A DNA stretch of 64,000 nt from positions 124,001-188,000 of the forward strand of contig CAVZUK010000004.1 of NCBI GenBank assembly GCA_963778465.1. Direction: 5' to 3'. Source of the stretch: CAVZBW01 sp963778465 (GTDB taxonomy: Bacteria > Actinomycetota > Acidimicrobiia > Acidimicrobiales > RAAP-2). The position numbers and the translations under genes were made by a program. The notes under the pieces are model-generated. The model worked only from the letters and a program-made list of their open reading frames with translations, was not told where the DNA came from and ran no database searches. The stretch's first letter is position 1; every line of letters begins with the position of its first letter. Shown here one piece after another: positions 9,138-17,575 of the stretch.

Positions 9138-9180
9138 TTGGTCAATGATTGATCTCGATCATTGATATTGGTCAATGATT
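9138..9180. promoter_or_regulatory. probable MarR operator between divergent regulator and exporter
   Basis: The 8-base half-sites TCAATGAT (9142-9149) and ATCATTGA (9158-9165) form a perfect inverted repeat with an 8-base centre. A third copy, TCAATGAT, lies at 9172-9179. The 13-base stretch TTGGTCAATGATT occurs twice, exactly 30 bases apart (9138-9150 and 9168-9180). The element is much more AT-rich than its surroundings and lies 17 bases upstream of the marR start, placing it over the divergent promoters. Two-site binding by MarR dimers would fit. Confidence 0.75.
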
Positions 9181-9277
9181 TCAGTCGAATGATCTCGGTC
9201 GAGTGATCGGGGTCGACCTGGTGGGGGACGTCGCCCGGCGCGAGCTCGGCGGGCAACCTCATCGTGGGAGCTGATCC

Positions 9278-10870
9278 GTGGCCGAGACTTCCGACACCGC
9301 CAGCGTCGCAGGCCCTTCGGACGGCCGGGCGCCCGTTCTCGACCCGGCCCTCCGGCGGCTGGCGACCGTCACCGTCCTCGGGTCGGTCATGTCGATCCTC
9401 GACACGACCATCGTCGCGGTGGCGCTCGACACCTTGGGTCGCGACTTCGACGTCTCCATCTCCACGATCCAGTGGGTGACCACCGGCTACCTCCTGGCCC
9501 TGGCGATGGTGATCCCGGTGACGGGATGGGCCGTGGACCGGGGCGGCGCGAAGCGGATGTGGATGATCTCGCTGGTGCTGTTCATCGTCGGCTCGGTGTT
9601 GTGCGGGTTCGCCTGGTCGGCCCCGAGCCTCATCTTCTTCCGGGTCCTCCAGGGCCTCGGGGGCGGCATGATCCTCCCCATCGGCCAGACCATCGTCGCC
9701 CGTGGCGCAGGGCCGCAGCGGATGGGCCGGGTCATGAGCGTGATCGGCGTGCCCACCGTGCTCGGACCGGTCCTGGGCCCGGTGATCGGTGGGCTCATCG
9801 TCTCCAACGCCTCCTGGCGCTGGATCTTCTTCGTCAACGTCCCGATCGGGATCGTGGCCTTGGTGCTGTCGTGGCGGTGGCTCCCCAAGGACGGCCCGCG
9901 CCGGGAGCATCCGTTCGACCTCCGCGGCTTCCTGCTCCTGTCGCCTGGCCTCACGCTCCTCGTCTACGCGCTCTCTGCCGTCGGGAGCTCGGGCAGCATG
10001 TCGAGCCCCGAGGTGCTTGCGAGCTTCACCGCGGGGATTGTGCTGATGTCGGCCTTCGTCTGGGACGGCCTGAGGAGGCGGCACGGGGACTCGGAGACGC
10101 TGCTCGATCTGCGCCTCTTCCGGTACCGGAGCTACTCGATCGCCAACCTCAGCATCTTCCTGCTCGGGGCGATGCTCTTCGGCTCGATGTTCCTGCTCCC
10201 GCTCTACTACCAGCTCGTGCGGGGCCAGTCTCCCCTGGTGGCCGGGCTGCTCATGGCCCCCCAGGGCATCGGGGCCGCGCTGGTGATGCGTCGCTCCGGC
10301 ATCATCACCGACCGGGTCGGGGCGCGCCGGGTGGCGCCGGCCGGGGTGGCGCTGATCATCGCCGGCTCTCTTCCGTTTGCCTTCGTATCGGCCACGAGCT
10401 CGGAGGTCGTCCTGGCCCTCTCCCTGTTCGTCCGGGGCGTCGGCCTGGGGATGTCGATGATGCCGATGGTGGCCTCGGGCTACACGGAGCTCGACCACGC
10501 CGACGTGCCACGGGCCAGCACGACGATCAACATCTCTCGTCAGGTCGGCGGATCCATCGCCACCGCGCTGCTAGCCGTCGTGCTCCAGCGCCAGATCGAG
10601 GCAAGGGTGCCGGGCGTGACCAACGGCCTGTCGCTGGCGACGGTGGCGCATCTTCCACCGGCGATCAGCGCCGACCTCGCGGCAGCGTTCGGCAGCACGT
10701 TTTGGTGGGTGGTCGGGATCGCCGCCCTCCTCCTCGTGCCCTGTCTCTTCCTCCCGCACCACGCGCCCGTCTCGGCGGACGGGGGAGCAGGTCCCGGTCC
10801 ACCCGAGCGACGGGGGTCCGCTCCCGCCGAACCGACCCGGATCGATCCCGCCCCGCTGCACGAGGTCTGA
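9278..10870 (+). CDS. MFS drug exporter, DHA2 (EmrB/QacA-like) family
   Basis: A 530-residue proton-coupled exporter with about 14 transmembrane segments. The first helix carries the DHA2 signature LDTTIVAVAL (about residues 42-51), followed by IQWVTTGYLL. Motif A is GWAVDRGGAKRMW and the antiporter motif C appears as GPVLGPVIGG. The C-terminal 35 residues are a Pro/Gly-rich cytosolic tail. The GTG at 9278 opens the frame; the gene is divergent from marR with the operator between them. Substrates are likely hydrophobic toxic compounds; the exact range is unknown. Confidence 0.9.
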   Translation: MAETSDTASVAGPSDGRAPVLDPALRRLATVTVLGSVMSILDTTIVAVALDTLGRDFDVSISTIQWVTTGYLLALAMVIPVTGWAVDRGGAKRMWMISLVLFIVGSVLCGFAWSAPSLIFFRVLQGLGGGMILPIGQTIVARGAGPQRMGRVMSVIGVPTVLGPVLGPVIGGLIVSNASWRWIFFVNVPIGIVALVLSWRWLPKDGPRREHPFDLRGFLLLSPGLTLLVYALSAVGSSGSMSSPEVLASFTAGIVLMSAFVWDGLRRRHGDSETLLDLRLFRYRSYSIANLSIFLLGAMLFGSMFLLPLYYQLVRGQSPLVAGLLMAPQGIGAALVMRRSGIITDRVGARRVAPAGVALIIAGSLPFAFVSATSSEVVLALSLFVRGVGLGMSMMPMVASGYTELDHADVPRASTTINISRQVGGSIATALLAVVLQRQIEARVPGVTNGLSLATVAHLPPAISADLAAAFGSTFWWVVGIAALLLVPCLFLPHHAPVSADGGAGPGPPERRGSAPAEPTRIDPAPLHEV

Positions 10871-10990
10871 TCCGCCGTCCCGGGCGGTCGCCTCGGTCCG
10901 GCGCCCTCGGGACCCCGCCTACGGCATCGGGCCCGCGCCGGCGACGTCGGGCCTACGAGCTCACGATGAACGTGAGAGCCGTACCGCCCG

Positions 10991-11009
10991 GGCCCGCGAC
11001 GCGCGGGCC
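10991..11009. terminator. GC-rich hairpin between convergent genes
   Basis: A perfect 8-bp stem GGCCCGCG / CGCGGGCC with loop ACG lies in the 165-bp gap between the MFS gene (stop 10870) and the convergent gene ending at 11036. No U-tract follows on either side, which is common for actinobacterial hairpin terminators. Because it is symmetrical it could serve both transcripts. Confidence 0.45.
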
Positions 11010-11035
11010 TGCGTCAGGCGGCCGTCGCGGCGACG

Positions 11036-12088
11036 TCAGGCCGCCGCACGGACCGGCCGGGTGGCGGCCAAGGTGCCGGAGAAGCACTGCATGAAAGTGG
11101 CGTGCAGGCCGCCGTTGCCGCCGCAGACGAACACGATCACGTCCTCGGGCGACGACACGAGGTGGACGCGGCCGTCGGGCTTGATGCGCCCCCATTCCTC
11201 GAGGTCGGGGTGGAAGCGGGCGGGAAACCACTCGACGGGGAGGCTGGCGTGTCGCCAGATCAGCTCCTGCACGTCGTCGATGTCGGGGAAGTCCCGTCCG
11301 ACGATCTCCATGGCCCAGGTGGGGTTGAGGGCGACGGCCACCTCGGCGAGCACGGCCTGGGGGACGAAGGCGTTCGTGCCGAGGTAGGCGACCGACTTGC
11401 CGATGACCTCGAGCACGTCGGCCCCGGTCGCCGCGACCATGTCGAGGATGTTCGCCGTGCCCATCGCCGCATAGGCGGTCACGGCGTCGCCCGGCACGCC
11501 GCGGCGCTCCGCCAGCGGCGCCCACGGCGAGCGCTCCTCCCACTCGCCGACCACGATGCCGGTCACCCTCGCCGGCTGCCCGAAGACCGATTCCGACGTG
11601 GTGCCGATGCGCTGGCCGGCGACGTTGCGCATGACCAGGCGGAGGGCGCGGCCGATGGCGGGTCCCGGGCCGGCCGCGCCGCCGAAGCAACCGCCGGCAA
11701 AGGGGATGTGCAAGCGGTGGCGGACGGGCCCGTTGACGAAGAGGGCCGAGACCACGGGCGCGGTCGTCGCGTTGAGACCCGAGAGCTCCTGAGAGGGATC
11801 GGTCATCGCCTCGATCGCCGCACACAGCAACGGCATCGTCGCCGGCCGCGTGCCGGCCATGACCGCGTTGACGGCGATCTTCTCCACGGTGAAGCGCGTG
11901 GCCACCGTGTCGAGGACCGCGACGACGTCCTCCGGCGGTCGCCCCGACGCGTCGACGTGCGCACGGACCCGTTCCTCGGTGGGCGGGACGAGAGGCAGGC
12001 CGTCCCCCCACCCCGCAGCCTCGGCATGGGCCATGAAGGCGATCGGATCGAGGTCGGCCTCGACCCGATCGCTCGTGAGCGTCGTCAC
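11036..12088 (-). CDS. conserved partner protein of UGSC family (AVNAVMAG family)
   Basis: A 350-residue soluble protein with the recognisable stretch VEKIAVNAVMAGTRPATMPL (about residues 65-85), seen in conserved hypothetical proteins that travel with UGSC-type proteins; that association is from memory. Other Gly-rich conserved runs follow (PFAGGCFGGAAGPGPAIGRA). No known cofactor motif is evident, though CGGNGG near the end is notable. The GTG start at 12088 overlaps the TGA of the upstream UGSC gene in the sequence GTGA, so translation is coupled and a joint complex or pathway is likely. Biochemical role unknown. Confidence 0.6.
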   Translation of the reverse strand: MTTLTSDRVEADLDPIAFMAHAEAAGWGDGLPLVPPTEERVRAHVDASGRPPEDVVAVLDTVATRFTVEKIAVNAVMAGTRPATMPLLCAAIEAMTDPSQELSGLNATTAPVVSALFVNGPVRHRLHIPFAGGCFGGAAGPGPAIGRALRLVMRNVAGQRIGTTSESVFGQPARVTGIVVGEWEERSPWAPLAERRGVPGDAVTAYAAMGTANILDMVAATGADVLEVIGKSVAYLGTNAFVPQAVLAEVAVALNPTWAMEIVGRDFPDIDDVQELIWRHASLPVEWFPARFHPDLEEWGRIKPDGRVHLVSSPEDVIVFVCGGNGGLHATFMQCFSGTLAATRPVRAAA

Positions 12089-12642
12089 CTGGCGACTCCG
12101 AGGGTCGAGAGGAGGTCGGCGTAGGCGGCCCGGGCGATGGCGCGCACGTCGGACTCGTCCTGGGTCTCGAGGGGGTAGGGAAGGATCTGGAGGGGAAGGT
12201 CCGGATGACCGCCCCGAGCGGTGAGGGCCTCCGCCAGCCCCCGGAACTGCTCGGTGGCCACGGCCACCGACGGCATCCCTCGGTCGGCCCCGGCCAGCGC
12301 GTCGTGCACGGTCCACATCGTGCAGGACCCGCAGTTGGCGAGGCCCGAGACGACGACGTCGACCTCGTCGAGGAACGACTGCAGCTCACGATCGACCCGT
12401 TCGGCTTCCTTGCCCGCGCGGTTGCCGGCCGAGCGCCAGAACACGACCCGGGCGCCCTCCTTCTCGAGGCCCGGCCGCCACTGGTCGACCACCCAGTCCC
12501 ACGAGCGCCACAGCTCGTCCCCGCGGATGCCGAGGACGCGACCCCTGAGGGTGCCGAGGGCGTGCGAGCCGTGGGGCCGATCGTCGGAGCGAGCGCTCTT
12601 CGCCCCGCCCACCGTCGGATCCAGGACGATCCCCTTGGTCAT
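12085..12642 (-). CDS. UGSC-family protein, cysteine form (CGSC)
   Basis: A 185-residue protein centred on GLANCGSCTMWTVHDA (residues 100-115), matching the UGSC family in which some members carry selenocysteine in place of the first Cys. Here the codon is TGC, so this is the cysteine form. The CxxC-like pair following a beta strand (VDVVVSG) suggests a thiol redox or metal site. The C-terminal part (VATEQFRGLAEAL) is the typical continuation. ATG at 12642 with GGAGG seven bases upstream. It is first in a two-gene operon, coupled by a 4-base overlap to the AVNAVMAG-family gene. Function has not been established to my knowledge. Confidence 0.72.
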   Translation of the reverse strand: MTKGIVLDPTVGGAKSARSDDRPHGSHALGTLRGRVLGIRGDELWRSWDWVVDQWRPGLEKEGARVVFWRSAGNRAGKEAERVDRELQSFLDEVDVVVSGLANCGSCTMWTVHDALAGADRGMPSVAVATEQFRGLAEALTARGGHPDLPLQILPYPLETQDESDVRAIARAAYADLLSTLGVAR

Positions 12643-12786
12643 GGCATTCCTCCCGGCGCTCGTTTCCGACACGCAGCCTACCGGCACGCCGTCACGGCCT
12701 CGAGGCCCGGATCCCTCGTGCATGGGGTCGGGTATAGGAAGATCGGGCTCCTGGAAGTCGCCGGCCGTGCAGAGGAGGTGCGCGTC

Positions 12787-13431
12787 ATGAACCCTCGCCG
12801 TACTGAAGCCCTGAGTGACGGGACCTTCGCTGTCGCCATGACGCTCTTGATCTTCGACGTGCGCCTGGGGACCGGCCACGCCCAGGTCCACGGGGCGAGC
12901 CATGACCTGTGGTTCGGCGAGTGGCCCCACTACGTGGGCTACCTCGTGAGCTTCGTGGTGGTGGGCATGTTGTGGCTCAACCACCACTCGGTGTTCCGCC
13001 TCGTCCGGCGGATCGACCACACGGCCATGGTCCTCAACCTCTTGTTGCTCCTCCTCGTCGTCTTCATCCCGTTTCCGACCCAGGTGCTGGCAGCGTACCT
13101 GGTGGACTCGTCGTCGGTCGGTGACGTCGCCGCCGTCTTCTACGGGTTGGCGCTGGCGGCGGCGACGCTCGCCCTCGCCCTGCTGTGGCACCACTTCGAG
13201 AGGTGCCCCCAGCTGCTGAAGCCCGGCGTGGACCCCCAGCAGATCCACATCCTGACCCGGCGCCTCTACCTCTCGCCGGTCCTCTACCTCGGCATGGCCG
13301 CCATCGCCGCGAGCAACCACTGGGTGGGGCTGATCCTGTACCTCACGGTCGCCTGCGTCTACATCCTGCACACCGGGACGCGAGCGTTTCCGATCCTCTC
13401 CGACGAGGAGGAGGGCAGCCCGGCCGATTGA
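12787..13431 (+). CDS. TMEM175-like (DUF1211) potassium channel protein
   Basis: A 214-residue membrane protein with about six transmembrane segments. The first helix carries the family signature in the form LSDGTFAVAMTLLIFDV (residues 8-24), corresponding to the FSDGVFAIAxTLL motif that lines the pore of bacterial TMEM175 channels. WLNHHSVFRLVRRID in the third segment is also family-typical. Bacterial homologues form K+-permeable tetramers. ATG at 12787 is preceded by GAGGAGGTGCGCG. It is divergent from the UGSC operon and convergent with the SDR gene. The Phe-to-Leu change in the motif's first position is within family variation. Confidence 0.83.
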   Translation: MNPRRTEALSDGTFAVAMTLLIFDVRLGTGHAQVHGASHDLWFGEWPHYVGYLVSFVVVGMLWLNHHSVFRLVRRIDHTAMVLNLLLLLLVVFIPFPTQVLAAYLVDSSSVGDVAAVFYGLALAAATLALALLWHHFERCPQLLKPGVDPQQIHILTRRLYLSPVLYLGMAAIAASNHWVGLILYLTVACVYILHTGTRAFPILSDEEEGSPAD

Positions 13432-13574
13432 CCCGGTCGGATGACGAGCTGACACGTTGCCGGTTCTGCGGCGCGGAGCGGTCCGGTCGCTCGCTCGTTG
13501 GGACGGTGCTCAAGGGGCGTCTCGACGAAGTCGACCACGAACTCCATTCTCTCCTTCTCTCTCCTTCCGCCTGA

Positions 13575-14333
13575 TCAGGGGACGAACTGCTGCCCGCCGT
13601 CGATGTCGTAGGTGGCGCCGGTGAGCGCCGTGTTGACCATGATGTGGACAGCGAGGGCGGCAACATCGGCGGGGGTGACCACTCTCCCGATGGGTAGTGA
13701 ATCGCGGAGCTCCCTTCGACGCCTGTCGAGGTCTTGGCCCAGCAGCGATGCGGACAGCGGCGTGTCGACGAAGCCTGCGGCGATGAGGTTGACGCGAATG
13801 GGTGCAATCTCCAGGGCCAGGGCCGCCACGAACGGCGGCAGTGCGGCGGTGGCGGCCGAGGCGATGCCGAGGCCGTTCCCCACGCGTCGGGCACCGGTGC
13901 CACCCATCATCACGATCGTGCCGGCAGGTCTCATCTTGCCGGTCGCCGAGCGCGCGACCTCGAGACCCAGCACCACGTGGTCGCTGAGTGCCTGGCGCAC
14001 GTCGTCCGAGCCCATCTCGAGCAGGGGCCCATAGCGCGGACCGCCAGCCGTCACCATCACGTGGTCGATCGGCTCGGGTAGGGACTCGAAGAACCTCCTG
14101 AGCGCCTCCGAGTCGTAGGCATCGAACGCCGCCGTGCGTTGGGGACCCAGCTCCTGCGCGGCCTGCTCGAGCCGATCGGGATTGCGACCCGTGAGGATGA
14201 TCTCGGCACCCTCGATGCGGGCACGTCGAGCTGTCTCGAGTCCGATGCCCGCACTACCGCCGATCACGACGACGTGCTTTCCGAGCAGCTCCGGCGGGCG
14301 GGCGACGGAGACCGGGGGAGTTGAACTGGTCAC
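13575..14333 (-). CDS. SDR-fold protein lacking the catalytic Tyr/Lys
   Basis: A 252-residue Rossmann protein. The cofactor motif is GGSAGIGLE near residue 23, and TGRNPDRL suggests NADP(H) preference. DGGQQFVP closes the fold as usual. However, where SDRs have YxxxK, aligning on AALxxFxxALALE gives GIASAAT, so both Tyr and Lys are missing. Either chemistry differs or the protein is non-catalytic. A GTG at 14333 is the start; the longer frame reading upstream is antisense-like and Arg-rich. It follows the VOC gene on the same strand after an 85-bp gap and may be co-transcribed. Confidence 0.78.
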   Translation of the reverse strand: MTSSTPPVSVARPPELLGKHVVVIGGSAGIGLETARRARIEGAEIILTGRNPDRLEQAAQELGPQRTAAFDAYDSEALRRFFESLPEPIDHVMVTAGGPRYGPLLEMGSDDVRQALSDHVVLGLEVARSATGKMRPAGTIVMMGGTGARRVGNGLGIASAATAALPPFVAALALEIAPIRVNLIAAGFVDTPLSASLLGQDLDRRRRELRDSLPIGRVVTPADVAALAVHIMVNTALTGATYDIDGGQQFVP

Positions 14334-14418
14334 GGTGGGCTCTCTCTCATGCCGGTTGTCACTTCCCTCTCGAGGGCGATCGCGGCCGTCGGCGTCGTTC
14401 AGGCAGGTGGCCACTCGT

Positions 14419-15051
14419 TCATGTGGGCAAGGTGGCGCCGGATTGCTCGCGAACCAAGTACTCGGCGTACCAGTCGGGCCAATTCGGGTCCGCCTCACCT
14501 ATGCGCATCTCGTGCTCTCCGTGAGCGGCAGCGGCGCGTCGAAGCGCACTTGCCAGATCGCGTGAAGAGCCGAAGGAGGTCGAAGCCGGATCGACGCGGC
14601 CGGGAAGCCTGGCGGTGATCTCCTGGAACAACCACGTGTTGCCGTCCGGGTCACCCAGCGACAGGAAGGAGTTGTAGCTCTGATGGACCGGGTCGGGGCC
14701 GCTGACAGGGCCGTCGGGGCCGCGGTGGAAGATGTCGCCCACCTCGACGCCAGCGGCCACGAGGGACTCTCGCACCGCCTCGATGTCAGAGACGACAAGG
14801 AACTGGTTCTGGGACGACCCGGGAGCAGCAGATGTACGGTTCGTGCCGAATTGGACTGAGCACCCCGAACCGGGGGGTGTGAATTGGAACACGCCCGAAC
14901 CGGGCGGTGTGACGTCCTGTCTCCAACCGAGCTTTCGGTAGAACTCTTCGGCGCGGTGAGCATCGGAGACCGGAATGGTCACCACTTCCAGCTTCATATC
15001 TGAGGTCGTGGTGCCTCTTGTGTCCCGGTTACTCGCCTCGGTCGTACTCAT
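14419..15051 (-). CDS. VOC (glyoxalase/bleomycin resistance) superfamily protein
   Basis: A 210-residue protein with one VOC domain: MKLEVVTIPVSDAHRAEEFYRKLGW at about residues 18-42, then VFQFTPPGSGCSVQFG, and the closing strand LGDPDGNTWLFQEI. A helical C-terminal extension (HEMRIGEADPNWPDWYAEYL) is shared by a group of actinobacterial VOC proteins. ATG at 15051 with GAGGAGGGCGGC upstream. Metal ligands are not conserved in a way that identifies a reaction. It precedes the SDR-fold gene on the same strand. Confidence 0.82.
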   Translation of the reverse strand: MSTTEASNRDTRGTTTSDMKLEVVTIPVSDAHRAEEFYRKLGWRQDVTPPGSGVFQFTPPGSGCSVQFGTNRTSAAPGSSQNQFLVVSDIEAVRESLVAAGVEVGDIFHRGPDGPVSGPDPVHQSYNSFLSLGDPDGNTWLFQEITARLPGRVDPASTSFGSSRDLASALRRAAAAHGEHEMRIGEADPNWPDWYAEYLVREQSGATLPT

Positions 15052-15308
15052 GCCGCCCTCCTCGGTTGTGTCCCTGACCAGTTCGACGATCCAGCAACGA
15101 GAGCCCTGTACCCGTCGCACGCGGCCCGAAGATGTGCCGCGCCTGTTGACCCGCTGCTCGGCTGGGAGGCAATCCACCCGTCGGCCTCGAGGTTCCTCCT
15201 ACAAGTGTGCGCCGTTCTCAAGACCGTGTCGAGCCATCCCGCAAGCCGAAATCGGTGCGGTCGCAGCAAGACAACAAGCAGCGTTCATCTCACCTCCATC
15301 TCGATTTC

Positions 15309-15734
15309 ATGAAGGACTCGCAAGCTTCGACGGACTTCGGTCCGGGACGCTCCAAGCTGTTCGCAAACAGTGCCGATGGGTACCTGAAAGTGCACGAACG
15401 GGGTCCGAATCAGGCCGACGTCACGGAGGGTTCCCGCGGCATCTGGGAGCGTCTGCACTACGACTGGTCTGATTCCAACCGTGTCGTGGCGAAGACGACG
15501 GATTCAAACGCGTGGGGTGGCAAGTCGGGCCACGTGTACACGCTCGAGCGCCGTTCCGACGGAAGGACTGCTGTCGGCCTGGTGAACGTTCGCGAGGGAA
15601 AGAATGACAAGGGGCGAGCCCTTGGACTCCTTCTCGGAACTGTGGGCAAGCGAACCTTGGCGCACCAACTCTCGGAAACGGTCAAGGCCATCGAAGCACG
15701 CAACGACAGCCAGCCAGGTGCCGAGCAGGGATGA
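15309..15734 (+). pseudogene. N-terminally truncated SRPBCC/polyketide-cyclase-like protein
   Basis: The 141-codon frame matches only the second half of an SRPBCC ligand-binding domain: DFGPGRSKLF, DVTEGSRGIWERLHYDW, TTDSNAWGGKSGHVYTL and the C-terminal helix ending VKAIEAR are the typical later strands and helix. The usual opening strand and helix (roughly the first 40-50 residues) are absent, and the preceding 100 codons in all frames show no such segment. There is no good ribosome binding site before the ATG at 15309. I read it as the remains of a gene cut by a rearrangement between 15.05 and 15.3 kb; a short functional form cannot be excluded. Confidence 0.55.
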
Positions 15735-15749
15735 GCCTCGCCGCGAGGA

Positions 15750-16910
15750 TCAGCCGGCGAGCTGCTCGCCGGGCTCGGAATTCCCGGATGGGGCGGAGCT
15801 CGGCGCCTCGCCGTCGCGGGCGCCAGGGGACGCCCAGCGCACCTCGACCTTGGCCAGCCTCCAGTAGGCGACGGCGAGGACCCATACCACGATGAACAAC
15901 CCGGCGATCAGGAAGCCGGCGCGATTGATGTCGAAGTTGGCCATGAAGTCGAAGAAGCCGCCATGGATGTCGAGCTCGCTCGACAGGAGTCCCACGATCT
16001 CGATCGTCCCGATGAGGAACGCCACGCCAACCGAGAGGCCCGTGATGACGAGGTTGTAGTACACCTTGCGCACCGGTCGCGCGAAGGCCCATCCGTAGGC
16101 GAAGTTCATGAAGCAGCCGTCGACGGTATCGAAGAGCGTCATCCCTCCGGCGAAGAGCAGCGGCAGGGCCAGCACCGCGTACCACGGCAAGCCCTGGGTG
16201 GCGGCCGTGGCCGTGGCGGCCAGCAACAGCACCTCGGTCGCAGTGTCGAACCCGATGCCGAAGACCAGGCCGACAAAGAACATGTGCCACGTCTTGGTGA
16301 TCGATCGCATGAAGCGACCGAAGAACCGGTACATGAGCCCGCGCGACTCGAGCTGGCGCTCCAGCTCCTCTTCGTCGAACTGTCCCGCCCTCATGGCTCC
16401 GAAGACCTTGTAGATGCCGGCCAGGACGATGACGTTGAGGGCGGCGATCAGGTAGAGGAACCCGGCCGCCAGCGAGGTGCCGACGACGCCGCCGATGCTC
16501 TCGTAGCCGGACGTCGGGTTGACCACCGCCCCAAAGACGGCCTTGGCGGCGACGGCCAGTCCGATCCCGACGACCACGATGATCGTGGAGTGTCCGAGCG
16601 CGAAGAAGAAGCCCGTGCCGAGCGGCCGCTTGCCGTCGGCCATCAGCTTGCGGGTGGTGTTGTCGATGGCCGAGATGTGGTCGGCGTCGAAGGCGTGGCG
16701 AGCTCCGAGCGTCCACGCGGTCAGGGCGACACCGATCCCGATGCCGAGCCCCTTGTAGTGGAAGTGTCGGGGCTCGATGGCGAAGAGAAAGATTGCCCAG
16801 CCGAGCACGTTGAGGCCGAGGACGGCGAGGCCCATCATCCCGAACCGGGCCCACTCCCTCGGGCTCAGGGCCCGCAGCAGCGGCCGCAGTCGTCCCTTGG
16901 CCATCTTCAC
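15750..16910 (-). CDS. NiCoT-family nickel/cobalt transporter
   Basis: A 386-residue integral membrane permease with eight or so transmembrane segments. The NiCoT signature RHAFDADHI (about residue 70) is the metal-selectivity motif HX4DH; LGHSTIIV and GIGFDTATE are the second and third conserved motifs. The GTG at 16910 is preferred because AGGAGG lies six bases before it, while the ATG two codons upstream touches that site. The cobalamin riboswitch on the leader side means expression is controlled by B12, which strongly favours cobalt as the physiological substrate. A charged Ser/Pro-rich tail follows the last helix. Confidence 0.92.
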   Translation of the reverse strand: MKMAKGRLRPLLRALSPREWARFGMMGLAVLGLNVLGWAIFLFAIEPRHFHYKGLGIGIGVALTAWTLGARHAFDADHISAIDNTTRKLMADGKRPLGTGFFFALGHSTIIVVVGIGLAVAAKAVFGAVVNPTSGYESIGGVVGTSLAAGFLYLIAALNVIVLAGIYKVFGAMRAGQFDEEELERQLESRGLMYRFFGRFMRSITKTWHMFFVGLVFGIGFDTATEVLLLAATATAATQGLPWYAVLALPLLFAGGMTLFDTVDGCFMNFAYGWAFARPVRKVYYNLVITGLSVGVAFLIGTIEIVGLLSSELDIHGGFFDFMANFDINRAGFLIAGLFIVVWVLAVAYWRLAKVEVRWASPGARDGEAPSSAPSGNSEPGEQLAG

Positions 16911-16984
16911 GTGCATCCTCCTGGCGATCGGAGGACGCAGGCCCTTGCGGACCGGAGCTCCGGCGCCGCCCGAACCGCCCTTCC

Positions 16985-17135
16985 TCCGAGGACTGGTGTT
17001 CGTGTGACGAACCGTCCAGGCGACCGGGCTCGCCCCCGGGAAGGGGGACCACCGTTGCGGGACAGCGCCGGGATCGCACCGGACTTCGCTGGATTGGTTG
17101 CCGCCCCGGCGTGTTGGGCCGGGACGCCGCTCACG
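16985..17135 (-). ncRNA. cobalamin (B12) riboswitch
   Basis: Read on the minus strand, the leader of the NiCoT gene contains the B12-riboswitch core in order: AAGTCCGGTGCGATCCCGG, then the B12 box GCGCTGTCCCGCAACGGTG (17068-17050), and after a variable hairpin GAGCCCGGTCGCCTGG (about 17031-17016). These match the consensus for cobalamin riboswitches. The aptamer ends about 75 bases before the GTG of the transporter, so control is probably at termination or ribosome access. Outer boundaries are approximate because I could not fold the P1 stem. Confidence 0.88.
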
Positions 17136-17167
17136 GTAGTGAGGCGCGTGCTGGCCGTCAAGCCTGA

Positions 17168-17575
17168 TTGGATGATCAACTGATCCAGTTCTGCAAGAAT
17201 GTGGCCGTGCATCTCGTCACCGCGGAGCACGCCGCCCACCGCATGATCGATCCCGAGCGGGTGTGCCAGGCGATCGAGGCCCTCGACGGGGTCGACGTGG
17301 CGACCCTGGCCAAGCGGTTCGCCATCGTCGGGGATCCCACGAGGCTCGCCCTGCTCACGTGCATCCAGGCCGCCGGACCGATCAGCGTGTCCGATCTCGC
17401 GGCGGCCACCGGGATCAACGACGCCACGGTCTCGCAGACCCTCCGGTACCTCCGGGCGGCCGAGATCGTCTCCACGGAGCGGGACGGGCGGGTGATCCGC
17501 TACCGGCTGACGGACCCGTCCGTCGCCGCGCTGCTCGGGCGTCCCGCACCGGTTCGTCGCGCCCGACGCGCCTAA
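17168..17575 (+). CDS. ArsR/SmtB-family metalloregulator-like repressor
   Basis: A 135-residue winged-helix protein: FAIVGDPTRLALLTCIQ, then ISVSDLAAATGINDATVSQTLRYLRAAEIV and the wing ERDGRVIRYRLTD are diagnostic. The N-terminal extension contains histidines and cysteines (HLVTAEHAAHRM, plus Cys near residues 9 and 33) that could bind metal, as in nickel/cobalt sensors NmtR and KmtR. It is divergent from the B12-regulated NiCoT transporter, so a second, metal-sensing layer of control is a reasonable guess. The start (an ATG-region codon at 17168) is not certain; GTGs a few codons in are possible. Confidence 0.85.
   Translation: MDDQLIQFCKNVAVHLVTAEHAAHRMIDPERVCQAIEALDGVDVATLAKRFAIVGDPTRLALLTCIQAAGPISVSDLAAATGINDATVSQTLRYLRAAEIVSTERDGRVIRYRLTDPSVAALLGRPAPVRRARRA

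Noticed and set aside
12085..12642. Selenocysteine in the UGSC protein
   Set aside because: The motif codon is TGC (Cys), not TGA, and no SECIS-like element was sought or seen.
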